A stretch of DNA of 64,000 nt from Deinococcus sp. (GTDB lineage Bacteria; Deinococcota; Deinococci; Deinococcales; Deinococcaceae). Under the pieces are notes generated by a model. The model searched no databases, was not told the DNA's origin, and worked only from the letters and a program-made list of their open reading frames with translations. Numbering within the stretch: the first letter of the stretch is position 1; each line of letters starts with the position of its first letter. The stretch covers positions 37,705 to 101,704 of the forward strand of contig NZ_JAGLBB010000002.1 in assembly GCF_018260555.1 (NCBI RefSeq), written 5' to 3'. Position numbers and translations under genes: made by a program. Positions 39,121 through 52,479 of this stretch are shown piece after piece.

Positions 39121-40638
39121 ATGAGCGTTGTCATTCTGGATTTCGGCAGTCAATTCACGCGCCTGATCGCGCGGCGGTTCCGTGAACTCGGGGCGTACAG
39201 CGTGATCCTTCCCGGCAGTGCGCCGCTGGAACGCATCCTGAGGGAGAACCCGCAGGGAATCGTTCTGTCGGGCGGGCCGAGCAGTGTCTACGACGAGAAC
39301 GCCCCGAAGCCCGCGCCGGGCGTGCTGGACCTGAACGTGCCGGTGCTGGGCGTGTGTTACGGCATGCAGTTCCTGGCGCAGCAGGCGGGCGGCGACGTGA
39401 AACGCGCCGGGAAACGCGAGTACGGCAAGGCCGACCTGACCGAGTACGGCGGTCAGCTGTTCGCCGGGATTCAGGGGGAGTTCGTCGCGTGGATGAGCCA
39501 CAGTGACTCGGTCACGAACCTCCCAGACGGGTACGAGGTCGTCGCCCGGACCGCCGACACGCCTGTCACGGCCATCGAGAACGCGGTCGCACGCCGCTAC
39601 GGCGTGCAGTTCCACCCGGAAGTAGTGCACACGCCCAAGGGCGGGCAACTGCTGGGCAACTTCCTGGAGATCTGCGGCGTCACGCGCGACTGGAACGCCG
39701 AGCACATCATTGACGAACTGATCGGCGGTGTGCGCACGCAGGTCGGGGACGGCCGGGTGCTGCTGGCTATCAGCGGCGGCGTGGACTCCAGCACGCTGGG
39801 CCTGCTGCTGGCCAGGGCGGTGGGCGAGCGCCTGACCGCCGTGTTCATCGACCACGGCCTGCTGCGCCTGGGTGAACGCGAGCAGGTCGAGGCGGCCCTG
39901 CGTCCCCTGGGCGTGAACCTGATCACCGTGGACGCCCGCACCGAATTCATGGCGGCGCTCAGTGGCGTGTCGGACCCCGAGCAGAAACGCAAGATCATCG
40001 GCCGGGAATTCATCCGCGCCTTTGAACGTGAGGCCCGCACGCACGGCCCGTTCGACTTCCTGGCGCAGGGCACCCTGTACCCGGACGTGATCGAGTCCGC
40101 CGGGGGCGAGGGTGCCGCGAACATCAAGAGCCACCACAACGTGGGCGGCCTGCCCGACGACCTGGCGTTCAAGCTGGTCGAGCCGTTCCGCACGCTGTTC
40201 AAGGACGAGGTCCGCGAGATCGCGCGCCTGCTGGGCCTGCCGGACGCCGTGCGCATGCGCCACCCCTTCCCGGGACCGGGCCTGGCGATCCGCTGCCTGG
40301 GCGCGATCAGCGAGGAGAAACTGGACATCCTGCGCCGCGTGGACGACATCTTCATCAGCGGACTGCGCGAGTTCGGGCTGTACGACGGCTGTTCCCAGGC
40401 GCTGGCGATCCTCACGCCGATCAGGTCGGTGGGCGTGATGGGCGACGAGCGCACGTACTCGTTCACGGCGGCGCTGCGGGCCGTTACCACCGACGACTTC
40501 ATGACCGCCGAGTGGGCCAGACTGCCGTACGACTTCCTGGCGACCATGAGTAACCGCATCGTGAATCAGGTGCACGAGATCAACCGCGTGGTGTACGACA
40601 TCACAGGCAAGCCCCCGGCGACCATCGAGTGGGAATGA
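39121..40638 (+). CDS. guaA: GMP synthase (glutamine-hydrolysing)
   Basis: Aminates XMP to GMP. The protein is 505 residues. The N-terminal class-I glutamine amidotransferase has nucleophile Cys in VLGVCYGMQFL and the His-Glu in GVQFHPEVVHT. The ATP-pyrophosphatase domain follows with SGGVDSSTLG (PP-loop). The C-terminal dimer domain has MRHPFPGPGLAIRCLG and ends NRVVYDITGKPPATIEWE. The ATG is leaderless. The stop TGA is the first three bases of a TGATACGG repeat. Confidence 0.97.
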   Translation: MSVVILDFGSQFTRLIARRFRELGAYSVILPGSAPLERILRENPQGIVLSGGPSSVYDENAPKPAPGVLDLNVPVLGVCYGMQFLAQQAGGDVKRAGKREYGKADLTEYGGQLFAGIQGEFVAWMSHSDSVTNLPDGYEVVARTADTPVTAIENAVARRYGVQFHPEVVHTPKGGQLLGNFLEICGVTRDWNAEHIIDELIGGVRTQVGDGRVLLAISGGVDSSTLGLLLARAVGERLTAVFIDHGLLRLGEREQVEAALRPLGVNLITVDARTEFMAALSGVSDPEQKRKIIGREFIRAFEREARTHGPFDFLAQGTLYPDVIESAGGEGAANIKSHHNVGGLPDDLAFKLVEPFRTLFKDEVREIARLLGLPDAVRMRHPFPGPGLAIRCLGAISEEKLDILRRVDDIFISGLREFGLYDGCSQALAILTPIRSVGVMGDERTYSFTAALRAVTTDDFMTAEWARLPYDFLATMSNRIVNQVHEINRVVYDITGKPPATIEWE

Positions 40639-40736
40639 TACGGATTCCGATTGATTGGGCGCAGTTCTGAAGCAATCCGAGCGGATGCGAGTAGGAACAG
40701 CATACCGATTGGGCGGTATGGAGCCGCAGTCCGTAT
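40637..40736 (+). repeat. TGATACGG-family element, short type A (copy 16)
   Basis: GATACGGATTCCG, diverged hairpin (ATTGATTGGGC.../...GAAGCAAT), a shortened core and GCAGTCCGTATG. It overlaps the guaA stop and lacks the CCACAGTCGG block. Confidence 0.85.
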
Positions 40737-40756
40737 GACACGAACCCTGGTGTACT

Positions 40757-40870
40757 GATAGGGACTGCGGTTGAATGGTCTGCAAAACCATTCAACCCGA
40801 GCGGACTCTGAGGGCTGCGCCGCAGAGCGGGCACGAGAAGAGCGGGTTCTGGCGGTGGAGCGGGCCACAG
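40757..40870 (+). repeat. TGATACGG-family element, truncated type B (copy 17)
   Basis: GATAGGGACTGCG; perfect hairpin GTTGAATGGT (40770-40779) / ACCATTCAAC (40787-40796); then GAGCGGACTCTGAG and a fading right half. The right terminus is lost. The ychF promoter follows. Confidence 0.75.
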
Positions 40871-40965
40871 CACCGGCCTTGCCTGCGACTGTAAGGAACT
40901 GCTCGTCATCGGCCGCGGAACCGCAACGCCCCAACGGGCGCCGGTGCCCGTCCGGGGAACTGCGG

Positions 40966-40971
40966 TAAACT
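40966..40971 (+). promoter_or_regulatory. Candidate -10 (TAAACT) of ychF
   Basis: TAAACT lies 46 bp before the ychF ATG, consistent with a leadered message that ends in SD GAAGGAG (41003-41009). The -35 is unclear. Confidence 0.4.
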
Positions 40972-41017
40972 CTCAGGGTTGCCCCGCGCCTGGCTGGCGG
41001 GTGAAGGAGTCGAAATC

Positions 41018-42115
41018 ATGGGTCTTGCTATTGGAATTGTGGGTCTGCCGAACGTCGGGAAAAGCACGCTGTTCAACGCCATCACGCGCGCCGGGGCGCT
41101 CGCCGCGAACTATCCGTTTGCGACCATCGAACCGAACGTGGGCCGGGTCACGGTGCCTGACGAGCGTCTGGCCGCGCTGAGCCGCGTGTTCACCAAGGGT
41201 GATCGCGTGCCGCCCATCGTCCCGACCTTCGTGGAGTTCGTGGATATCGCCGGACTGGTCAAGGGCGCCAGTCAGGGCGAGGGCCTGGGCAACCAGTTCC
41301 TGGCGAACATCCGCGAGGCGGACGCCATCGCGCACGTCGTGCGCTGCTTCGAGGACGGAAACGTCATTCACGTGGCGGGCCGCGTGGATCCCATCGACGA
41401 CATCGAGACCATCAACACCGAACTGATCCTCGCGGACCTCGGCGGTCTGGAAAAACGCCTCCAGAACCTCCAGAAGAAAGCCAAGAGTAACGATAAGGAA
41501 GCCAAGGAACAGGCGGCGCTGGCCGAGCAGATCCTCGCCGTGCTGGGCGACGGCAAACCCGCCCGCGCCGGCACGTACGACGCGCCCATCCCCAAGGAAT
41601 TCGGCCTGATCACCACCAAACCCGTCATCTACGTGGCGAACGTCGGCGAGGACGACCTGACCCGGGACAACGAGCACGTCCTGAAGGTCCGCGAGTACGC
41701 CGCCGCCGAGGGAGCGCAGGTCGTGAAGATCAGCGCGCAGATCGAGGGTGAACTTGCCGAGATGCCCGAAGAGGACGCCCGCATGTTCCTCGATGAACTG
41801 GGCGTGCAGGAAAGTGGCCTGGACCAGCTCGTGAAGGTCGGGTACGAGACGCTGGGCCTGATGACCTTCATCACCAGCGGCGAGAAGGAAGTCCGTGCCT
41901 GGACCATCCGCCGCGGCGAGACCGCCCCCGAAGCGGCCGGCGAGATCCACAGTGACCTGCAACGCGGCTTTATTCGCGCCGAGGTTATCGAGTGGGAAAA
42001 GATGGTCGAAGCCGGAGGTTGGGCCGCCGCGAAAAGCAAAGGCTGGGTGCGTACCGAAGGCAAGGACTACGTCATGAAAGACGGCGACATCATGAACGTC
42101 CTGCACAACATGTGA
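41018..42115 (+). CDS. ychF: Redox-regulated ATPase YchF (OLA1 family)
   Basis: A 365-residue TRAFAC-class protein that binds ATP rather than GTP and associates with ribosomes. Motifs: G1 GLPNVGKST, GASQGEGLGNQFL, DIAGLVKGAS, the altered G4 of this family, and the C-terminal TGS-like domain (FITSGEKEVRAWTIRRG, DLQRGFIRAEVIE). The ATG has a strong SD, GAAGGAG. The stop TGA is directly followed by a repeat element. Confidence 0.95.
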   Translation: MGLAIGIVGLPNVGKSTLFNAITRAGALAANYPFATIEPNVGRVTVPDERLAALSRVFTKGDRVPPIVPTFVEFVDIAGLVKGASQGEGLGNQFLANIREADAIAHVVRCFEDGNVIHVAGRVDPIDDIETINTELILADLGGLEKRLQNLQKKAKSNDKEAKEQAALAEQILAVLGDGKPARAGTYDAPIPKEFGLITTKPVIYVANVGEDDLTRDNEHVLKVREYAAAEGAQVVKISAQIEGELAEMPEEDARMFLDELGVQESGLDQLVKVGYETLGLMTFITSGEKEVRAWTIRRGETAPEAAGEIHSDLQRGFIRAEVIEWEKMVEAGGWAAAKSKGWVRTEGKDYVMKDGDIMNVLHNM

Positions 42116-42252
42116 GACGGACTCCGGTTGATTCGGTGCAGTTCCGAAGCAATCCGAGCGAATGCGAGGAGGAACAGCATACGTCCCTTCGCGGTATGGA
42201 GCCGCAGGCGGCGCTGTTCCGACCCCGGCGCAGTGGAGCGGAATCCGGATGA
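42115..42252 (+). repeat. TGATACGG-family element, type A (copy 18)
   Basis: GACGGACTCCG directly on the ychF stop, hairpin GTTGATTCGG.../...GAAGCAAT, core GCCGCAGGCGGCGC, right end CGGAATCCGGATG. Confidence 0.86.
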
Positions 42253-42269
42253 GACAAAGAGAACAGCTG

Positions 42270-42308
42270 AAGGTGGAGCGCTCCGGGCAGGTTGGAGCGC
42301 TCCACTTT
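42270..42308. terminator. Hairpin between convergent ychF and mnmE
   Basis: AGGTGGAGCGCTCC (42271-42284) pairs with GGAGCGCTCCACTT (42294-42307), leaving a 9-nt loop. It is 40 bp downstream of mnmE on the minus strand. A strong hairpin, probably a two-way terminator. Confidence 0.72.
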
Positions 42309-42349
42309 CATCTTCTCGTTGTTCCCACCGCCTACCGCTTACGTCGCAC

Positions 42350-43669
42350 TTACTTGCCGACGCAGAAGTTACGGAACACGGCGTCCACGATGTCTTCCTG
42401 CACGTCGCGGCCGGTCAGTTCGGCCAGGGCGCGCAGGGCTTCTTCCAGTTCGTAGCTGGCGAGGTCGTCCGGGGCGTGTTCGGCGGCGTGGATGTGGTCC
42501 AGGGCGCGGCGGGCGGCGTCGGCCTGCCGTTCGGTGGTCAGCCACGCCTCGCCGCGTGCGGCGTCGCCGAGCAGGGCTTCACGGATGGCCCCGCGCAGGT
42601 CGTTCAGGCCGGTGCCCTTCACGGCGCTGACGTCCAGGGCGCCGGGGTCAGTCCAGGCGGGGTTCAGGTCGGCCTTGGTGCGCACGCGGATGACGCGGGG
42701 GCCACTGCCCGGGTCCAGGGGAAGGGGTTCGCGGGGGGCGCTGCCGTCTTCGAGGGCGAGGATCAGGTCGGCGGCCCCGGCGAGGCTCAGGGCCTGGCGC
42801 ACGCCGGCCGCTTCGATGGCGTCGGCGGTGTCGCGGATGCCCGCCGTATCGACCAGCGTGACCGGTACGCCCGCGAGTTCCAGGCCTTCTTCGAGGTAGT
42901 CGCGGGTGGTCCCGGCCAGGGGCGTGACGATGCTGCGCTCAAAACCCACCAGGGCGTTCAGGAGGCTGCTCTTGCCAGCGTTGGGTCGGCCGATCAGGGC
43001 CAGTCGGGCGCCGCGCGTGGCGACCTGCCCGGCACGGGCGGTGCGCAGCAGTTCAGTCAGGTCGTGCGCGGCGGCCGTGAGCGGCTGGGCGCGGTCCTCG
43101 TCGGGCACGCCTTCTTCCGGGTAGTCCAGCATGGCCTGCAGGGCGGCCAGGGTGCGGGTGACGTTCACGGCGATCCCCTCCACCCGCCCTGCGAGCGCGC
43201 CGGTCAGGCCCAGGGTGGCCTGACGCCGCGCAGCGTCGGTCTGCGCTTCGATCAGGTTCAGCACGGCCTCGGCCTGGGCGAGGTCCAGGCGGCCGCTCAG
43301 GTAGGCGCGTAACGTGAACTCGCCGGGGCGGGCGGGGCGGGCGCCGAGTTCCAGGGTGCGGGCCAGCACGCGGGCCAGGACGGCGGGGCTGCCGTGCGTC
43401 TGGAGTTCCGCGACGTCCTCGCCGGTGTAACTGCGCGGGCCCCTGAAGATCAGGCACAGGCCCTCGTCGAGGATCTCGCCGTGGTCGCCGGTCAGGTGCC
43501 CGAACAGGAAGCGGCCGCCGGGCGTGCGGGACGGGGCGCGCCGTCCCCGGAACAGCCCGTCCGCGACGCGCAGGGCGTCCGGGCCGCTGACACGCACGAT
43601 GCCCACACCGGCGCTGCCCGGCGCAGTGGCAATGGCGGCGATGGTGTCGGACAGTCCGGAACGCGTCAC
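42350..43669 (-). CDS. mnmE: tRNA uridine-5-carboxymethylaminomethyl(34) synthesis GTPase MnmE
   Basis: With MnmG it makes cmnm5U34 in tRNA. The protein is 439 residues. The N-terminal folate-binding domain has IAAIATAPGSAGVGIVRVSG; the G-domain has GRPNAGKSSLLNAL, TTRDYLEEGLE and DTAGIRDTAD; the C-terminus ends FCVGK with the catalytic Cys. The GTG start is chosen by TAGCCT 6 nt upstream on the minus strand. The tRNA-modifying role agrees with an mnmD-like gene at the right edge. Confidence 0.96.
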   Translation of the reverse strand: MTRSGLSDTIAAIATAPGSAGVGIVRVSGPDALRVADGLFRGRRAPSRTPGGRFLFGHLTGDHGEILDEGLCLIFRGPRSYTGEDVAELQTHGSPAVLARVLARTLELGARPARPGEFTLRAYLSGRLDLAQAEAVLNLIEAQTDAARRQATLGLTGALAGRVEGIAVNVTRTLAALQAMLDYPEEGVPDEDRAQPLTAAAHDLTELLRTARAGQVATRGARLALIGRPNAGKSSLLNALVGFERSIVTPLAGTTRDYLEEGLELAGVPVTLVDTAGIRDTADAIEAAGVRQALSLAGAADLILALEDGSAPREPLPLDPGSGPRVIRVRTKADLNPAWTDPGALDVSAVKGTGLNDLRGAIREALLGDAARGEAWLTTERQADAARRALDHIHAAEHAPDDLASYELEEALRALAELTGRDVQEDIVDAVFRNFCVGK

Positions 43670-43734
43670 CCGCGCAGGCTAGCACCGCGCTGGCAGGCGT
43701 CACCAGAGCCGCGTGCATGGAGGGGGATGCACGG

Positions 43735-43782
43735 CGCCTCCGCGTGCAGGTGCCTCCGCGTGCAGCTGCCGCCGCGTGCAGG
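43735..43782 (+). repeat. 16-bp tandem repeat, 3 units, upstream of the secreted protein
   Basis: The unit TCCGCGTGCAGGTGCC recurs every 16 bp (43739, 43755, 43771, the last diverged). It lies 75 bp upstream of the leaderless -10 of the 43870 gene. Confidence 0.75.
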
Positions 43783-43857
43783 GGACTGTTCGGCCCTCAC
43801 CGGGATTCCTTCAGCGGGGTTCCCGGGGGTTCATAGTCGCCCCTCATGGTGTGGCCC

Positions 43858-43863
43858 TAGCAT
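43858..43863 (+). promoter_or_regulatory. Leaderless -10 (TAGCAT) of the 43870 gene
   Basis: TAGCAT ends 6 nt before ATG 43870. Confidence 0.5.
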
Positions 43864-43869
43864 GCGGTC

Positions 43870-44736
43870 ATGCGTTCAACCGTGCCTTCTGCCCCGCGTC
43901 CGGGGCTGCCGTCCAAGCTGTCTGCGCCTCGTGTGTCTGCGCCTTGTGTGTTCCCGCGCGCCGCGCTGCTGGGCGCGCTGCTGTGCGCTCCTGCACTGGC
44001 CCAGACCACCCCGGCCGCCACCCCGGCGGCCCCGGCCGCCACTCCGGCCGCTCCGGTCAAGGGCGCGTCGTCGGCGGCCACCAACCGCCCGGTCAGCGCC
44101 CTGGCGGTCGAGGTCAGCGCGGTCGTGGGCGGCCGCATCGTGTCCTGCCCGGCGGCGTTGAAGCTCAGCGTGAACGCCGTGTGCCTGTACTCGCAGTCCG
44201 GCGCGGCCACGCTGCGCCCCCTGCTGAAAGGCAAACTGGCGGGGCGCGCCGGCGACTGGAAAACCACCGGGAAATCCAGCCTCCTCAGGGCCGCTCCGGC
44301 CGCCGGGGGCGCCGCGAACGCCTTCGTGCTGCTCAGCCCCATGAGCGACAAGGAAACGCTGGTCGTGGTGGATAGCCTGAACGTCGTCGCTGCGAGCCCC
44401 GCGAAGCTCACGGTACCGGCCGGCGTCACGAAGGGTCAACCGTACGTGCTGGGCAGCGACCTGCTGGGCGTGGTGAAGGTCACGCCGCTGGGCGGCGGAA
44501 AGTACCGCCTGAGCACCGAGGACGACGGCCTGCTGACCGTCACGGTCGGGCAGAAGGCCGCGCAGGCCGCCGCTGGCACAGTGGAACTGCCTCTGGCGCC
44601 CGCCACGGACGGCAAGAACCTGATCTTCCCACTGGCCGGACTGCGCGCGCTGGGATGCACGGTGACGCCGGAAGGCACCAACCTGACGGTCACCTGCGGG
44701 GCCGACAGCGTGGGCCTGCGGCCTATCGTGTTCTGA
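43870..44736 (+). CDS. Hypothetical exported protein
   Basis: A 288-residue protein. The signal sequence is unusual, preceded by a long n-region (MRSTVPSAPRPGLPSKLSAP), with hydrophobic RAALLGALLCAPALAQ and cleavage near residue 45. A Pro/Ala linker (about 46-70) leads to two beta-rich stretches with VVGGRIVSCPAALKLSVNAVCLYS and, near the end, LGCTVTPEGTNLTVTCG; the four Cys could form disulfides. It resembles a copper-amine-oxidase N-domain-like fold seen in secreted proteins, but I would not name it. Short coding repeats (TCTGCGCCTCGTG twice, 43919-43948) lie in the signal region. Confidence 0.72.
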   Translation: MRSTVPSAPRPGLPSKLSAPRVSAPCVFPRAALLGALLCAPALAQTTPAATPAAPAATPAAPVKGASSAATNRPVSALAVEVSAVVGGRIVSCPAALKLSVNAVCLYSQSGAATLRPLLKGKLAGRAGDWKTTGKSSLLRAAPAAGGAANAFVLLSPMSDKETLVVVDSLNVVAASPAKLTVPAGVTKGQPYVLGSDLLGVVKVTPLGGGKYRLSTEDDGLLTVTVGQKAAQAAAGTVELPLAPATDGKNLIFPLAGLRALGCTVTPEGTNLTVTCGADSVGLRPIVF

Positions 44737-44984
44737 ACCCATACCGGCCCCACGGTGCCGGGTCTCCAGCAACCGTTCAATCCGGGTGCCGGCAGGCCGG
44801 ATGACCGGCGGATGCAGCCAAACGGGCCGCGTTTACACCCCCTTCATATCCAGCGGGATGGGGGTGTCACCTGCTCCCGCTGGGGGCCTGAAAGCGTCAT
44901 GATAGGCGGCGAGCCCACACCAACCGGCCCGAGCCCCGGACCGCTTGCGGCGAGCGCCGGGCCGAACTCCCAGGAGGAACCACC

Positions 44985-45656
44985 ATGAGCATCCTTGACC
45001 GACTGTCCCGACTGCTGCGCGCCAACGTGAACGACCTGATCTCCCGCGCCGAGGATCCCGGCCTGATCATCGAGCAGGCCCTGCGTGACATGCGCGCCGC
45101 GTACGCCGAGGCCCGCAGCGAAGTGGCCGACGCCATGAGCCAGAACGCCAAGCTGGACCGTGAGGCGGGCAGCAACCGCCGCATGGCCGCCGAGTACGAG
45201 AAGAAAGCCGAGGAAGCCCTGCGCGGCGGCAGCGAGGACCTGGCCCGTGAGGCGCTGAGGCGCGCCCAGAACGCCAAGGACCTCGCGGCGGGCTTCGAGG
45301 AGCAACTCTCGCTCCAGAGCAGCACGGTCGAGCAACTGAAAACGCAGTTGCGCGCCCTGGAAGCCAAGATCGACGAACTGGAAAGCAAGAAGAGCCTGCT
45401 GGCCGCGCGTCAGAAGACCGCGCAGGCCAGCGCGACCCTGGACCGCGTGTCGGGCTTCGACAAGGCGGGCGGCGCGGTGGACGCCTTCGAGGAGATGGAA
45501 GCGAAGGTGTCGGGCATGGAAGACCGCAACCGCGCCATGGGTGAACTGCGTAAGGACAATGACTTCGACGCGCAACTCAAGGACCTGGGCCGCACCCAGG
45601 CGCTGGACGACGCCATGGCGGCCCTGAAGGCCAAGGTGTCGGCCGACAAGAGCTGA
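44985..45656 (+). CDS. pspA: Phage shock protein A / IM30 homologue
   Basis: A 223-residue peripheral membrane protein of the ESCRT-III-like PspA/IM30 family, protecting and remodelling the inner membrane under stress. It starts MSILDRLSRLLRANVNDLISRAEDPGLIIEQALRDM (amphipathic helix then helix 1), followed by long coiled coils (AREALRRAQNAKDLAAG, LKTQLRALEAKIDELESKK). SD CAGGAGG precedes the ATG. A GC-rich inverted repeat (GGGGCAG/CTGCCCC, 45669-45705) follows the stop. Confidence 0.94.
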   Translation: MSILDRLSRLLRANVNDLISRAEDPGLIIEQALRDMRAAYAEARSEVADAMSQNAKLDREAGSNRRMAAEYEKKAEEALRGGSEDLAREALRRAQNAKDLAAGFEEQLSLQSSTVEQLKTQLRALEAKIDELESKKSLLAARQKTAQASATLDRVSGFDKAGGAVDAFEEMEAKVSGMEDRNRAMGELRKDNDFDAQLKDLGRTQALDDAMAALKAKVSADKS

Positions 45657-45667
45657 CCCCCCCATGA

Positions 45668-45706
45668 AGGGGCAGGCGGGGCGGCGGCCCTGGCCCCCCT
45701 GCCCCT
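45668..45706 (+). terminator. GC-rich hairpin after pspA
   Basis: GGGGCAG (45669-45675) pairs with CTGCCCC (45699-45705). No T-run; terminator role inferred. Confidence 0.4.
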
Positions 45707-45922
45707 GCTGCTGCCGCCCGCCGCCTTGCCGGGTGGTGAAGGAGGCGGGCGGCTCCCTTCGCGTGCCGATCCATGATCGCCTGCTCCTTTCCCTCTGATG
45801 GCGCTGGTGCCAGTCCAGGTTGCTTGCTGCACGGGCTGTCTCCGCACCGGGAATGCCGGGCACGGTTCGGGCGCAATCGGCGTTATCAGGCAGATGTCAT
45901 GTTTCCTGACAGAATAGGTCGG

Positions 45923-46690
45923 ATGAAGCGGTTTACCCTGAAGGACATGCGCGGCCTCCTCCGTTCCCGACCTACCCCTGCCCCGCGCCGGTTCCCGAAA
46001 CCGGGGGCGTGGGTGTCGTCCCTTCTGGTCCCGGGGTTCCTGCTGCCAGTCCTGCTGGGAGCCTGTGCTCCGGCCACCACGTCGCCGGGCACGGTGCAGG
46101 CGAGTACTCCCGTGGCCGACGTGTCGTTCTACCCGCTGGAAAGCGGCCTGGCGTGGTCGTATCTGCTGGAGGGCGAGGTGACAGGCACGGCGCCGTACGT
46201 GCTGCGCTCGCTGGGGCCCACCGTGTTCGCGGGTCAGAAGGTCCTGTCGTTTCAGTTGACGGGGCGCGGCGCGGACCAGACGTGGTTCCGCACGGTCAGC
46301 GCGGGCGGCGTGCAGCTGCTGGGCCTGCGCAAGCCCGGCGTGAACGTCCGGCTGGACCCGCCGTGGCAGGAATTCCCGGCCGAGGGCGCGTGGCGGCCGG
46401 GGCTGACCTGGCAGGGCCAGAGCGAGATCACCATCAGCGGCGATGACGGCGCAGTACAGAAAAAGGGCGTGCTGACCTACAGTTACGTGGTGCAGGAACG
46501 GCGGACCGTGCAGACGCCGGGCGGGAAGTTCGACGTGTGGGCCGTGACCCGGCAGATCAGCGATACGGTGGGCGGCCTGTTTCCCGCCACGCAGCAGCTG
46601 TGGTTCGCGCCGTTCGTGGGTGAGGTCCGAACGCCCGAGGGCCTGCTGCTGACCGCCCGTAATTTCGCTGCTCGCCCAGGAGGTCAGTAA
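45923..46690 (+). CDS. Hypothetical lipoprotein upstream of dxs
   Basis: A 255-residue protein with a lipoprotein signal (hydrophobic WVSSLLVPGFLLPVLLGAC, lipobox LLGAC near residue 47). The body is beta-rich (FYPLESGLAWSYLLEGE, WFRTVSAGGVQLLG, GLTWQGQSEITISGDDG). ATG 45923 is chosen with a weak CAGAAT 7 nt upstream; an in-frame ATG at 45899 would add 8 residues. The stop TAA is immediately followed by the dxs ATG, so it is probably cotranscribed with dxs; I know no functional link. Confidence 0.75.
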   Translation: MKRFTLKDMRGLLRSRPTPAPRRFPKPGAWVSSLLVPGFLLPVLLGACAPATTSPGTVQASTPVADVSFYPLESGLAWSYLLEGEVTGTAPYVLRSLGPTVFAGQKVLSFQLTGRGADQTWFRTVSAGGVQLLGLRKPGVNVRLDPPWQEFPAEGAWRPGLTWQGQSEITISGDDGAVQKKGVLTYSYVVQERRTVQTPGGKFDVWAVTRQISDTVGGLFPATQQLWFAPFVGEVRTPEGLLLTARNFAARPGGQ

Positions 46691-48589
<1,899 letters not shown>

Positions 48590-48592
48590 CAG

Positions 48593-48644
48593 GTTGATGG
48601 TCGATAGTTGATGGAAGGGAGCCGACCCTCTATCAACCATCAAC
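48593..48644. terminator. Long inverted repeat between dxs and proA
   Basis: GTTGATGGTCGATAG (48593-48607) faces CTATCAACCATCAAC (48630-48644) with one mismatch, and GTTGATGG is repeated directly in the left arm. The two genes are convergent, so a two-way terminator is likely. Confidence 0.65.
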
Positions 48645-48654
48645 TTTCAACCAT

Positions 48655-49980
<1,326 letters not shown>

Positions 49981-50046
49981 ACCCCCGAGGGTAGCAGCGT
50001 GGCCCGGCCCGCGTGACGGCGCGGAGTAGGCAGCCGCCGCGCCGGT

Positions 50047-52274
<2,228 letters not shown>

Positions 52275-52292
52275 GTGGTCAGTCTAGCCTGC

Positions 52293-52364
52293 CCCGGTGC
52301 AAATACTGGCCCGGTGCGAGTACTGGCCCGGTGCGAGTACTGGCCCGGTGCGAGTACTGGCCCG
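52293..52364 (-). repeat. 17-bp tandem repeat at the rapZ promoter
   Basis: TACTGGCCCGGTGCGAG at 52304-52320, 52321-52337 and 52338-52354, with a partial fourth unit to 52364 and a diverged unit at the left. It begins about 17 bp upstream of the rapZ -10 (52281-52286), covering the -35 region and beyond. Confidence 0.88.
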
Positions 52365-52479
52365 CTGAGGGGGTCGGTCGGCCTCTGCCCGGTTCAACAG
52401 CGACCCCGCCGGGCAGGGGGCCGGGCGGGGTCGGGGGCTGGGGCTGGGGCGGGGCAGGTCGGGAGGGCGGGGCGGTGGG

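Noticed and set aside
38185..40791. An 868-codon open frame on the minus strand
   Set aside because: Antisense to guaA and the pseudokinase; it even runs through several repeats. No motif.
44743..44810. GCAACCGTTCAATCCGGGTG, similar to the type B hairpin region
   Set aside because: Only about 20 bp match, with no termini; too weak to call a copy.
52293..52364. Tandem repeat considered as a CRISPR array
   Set aside because: Units are contiguous with no spacers and no cas genes are present.
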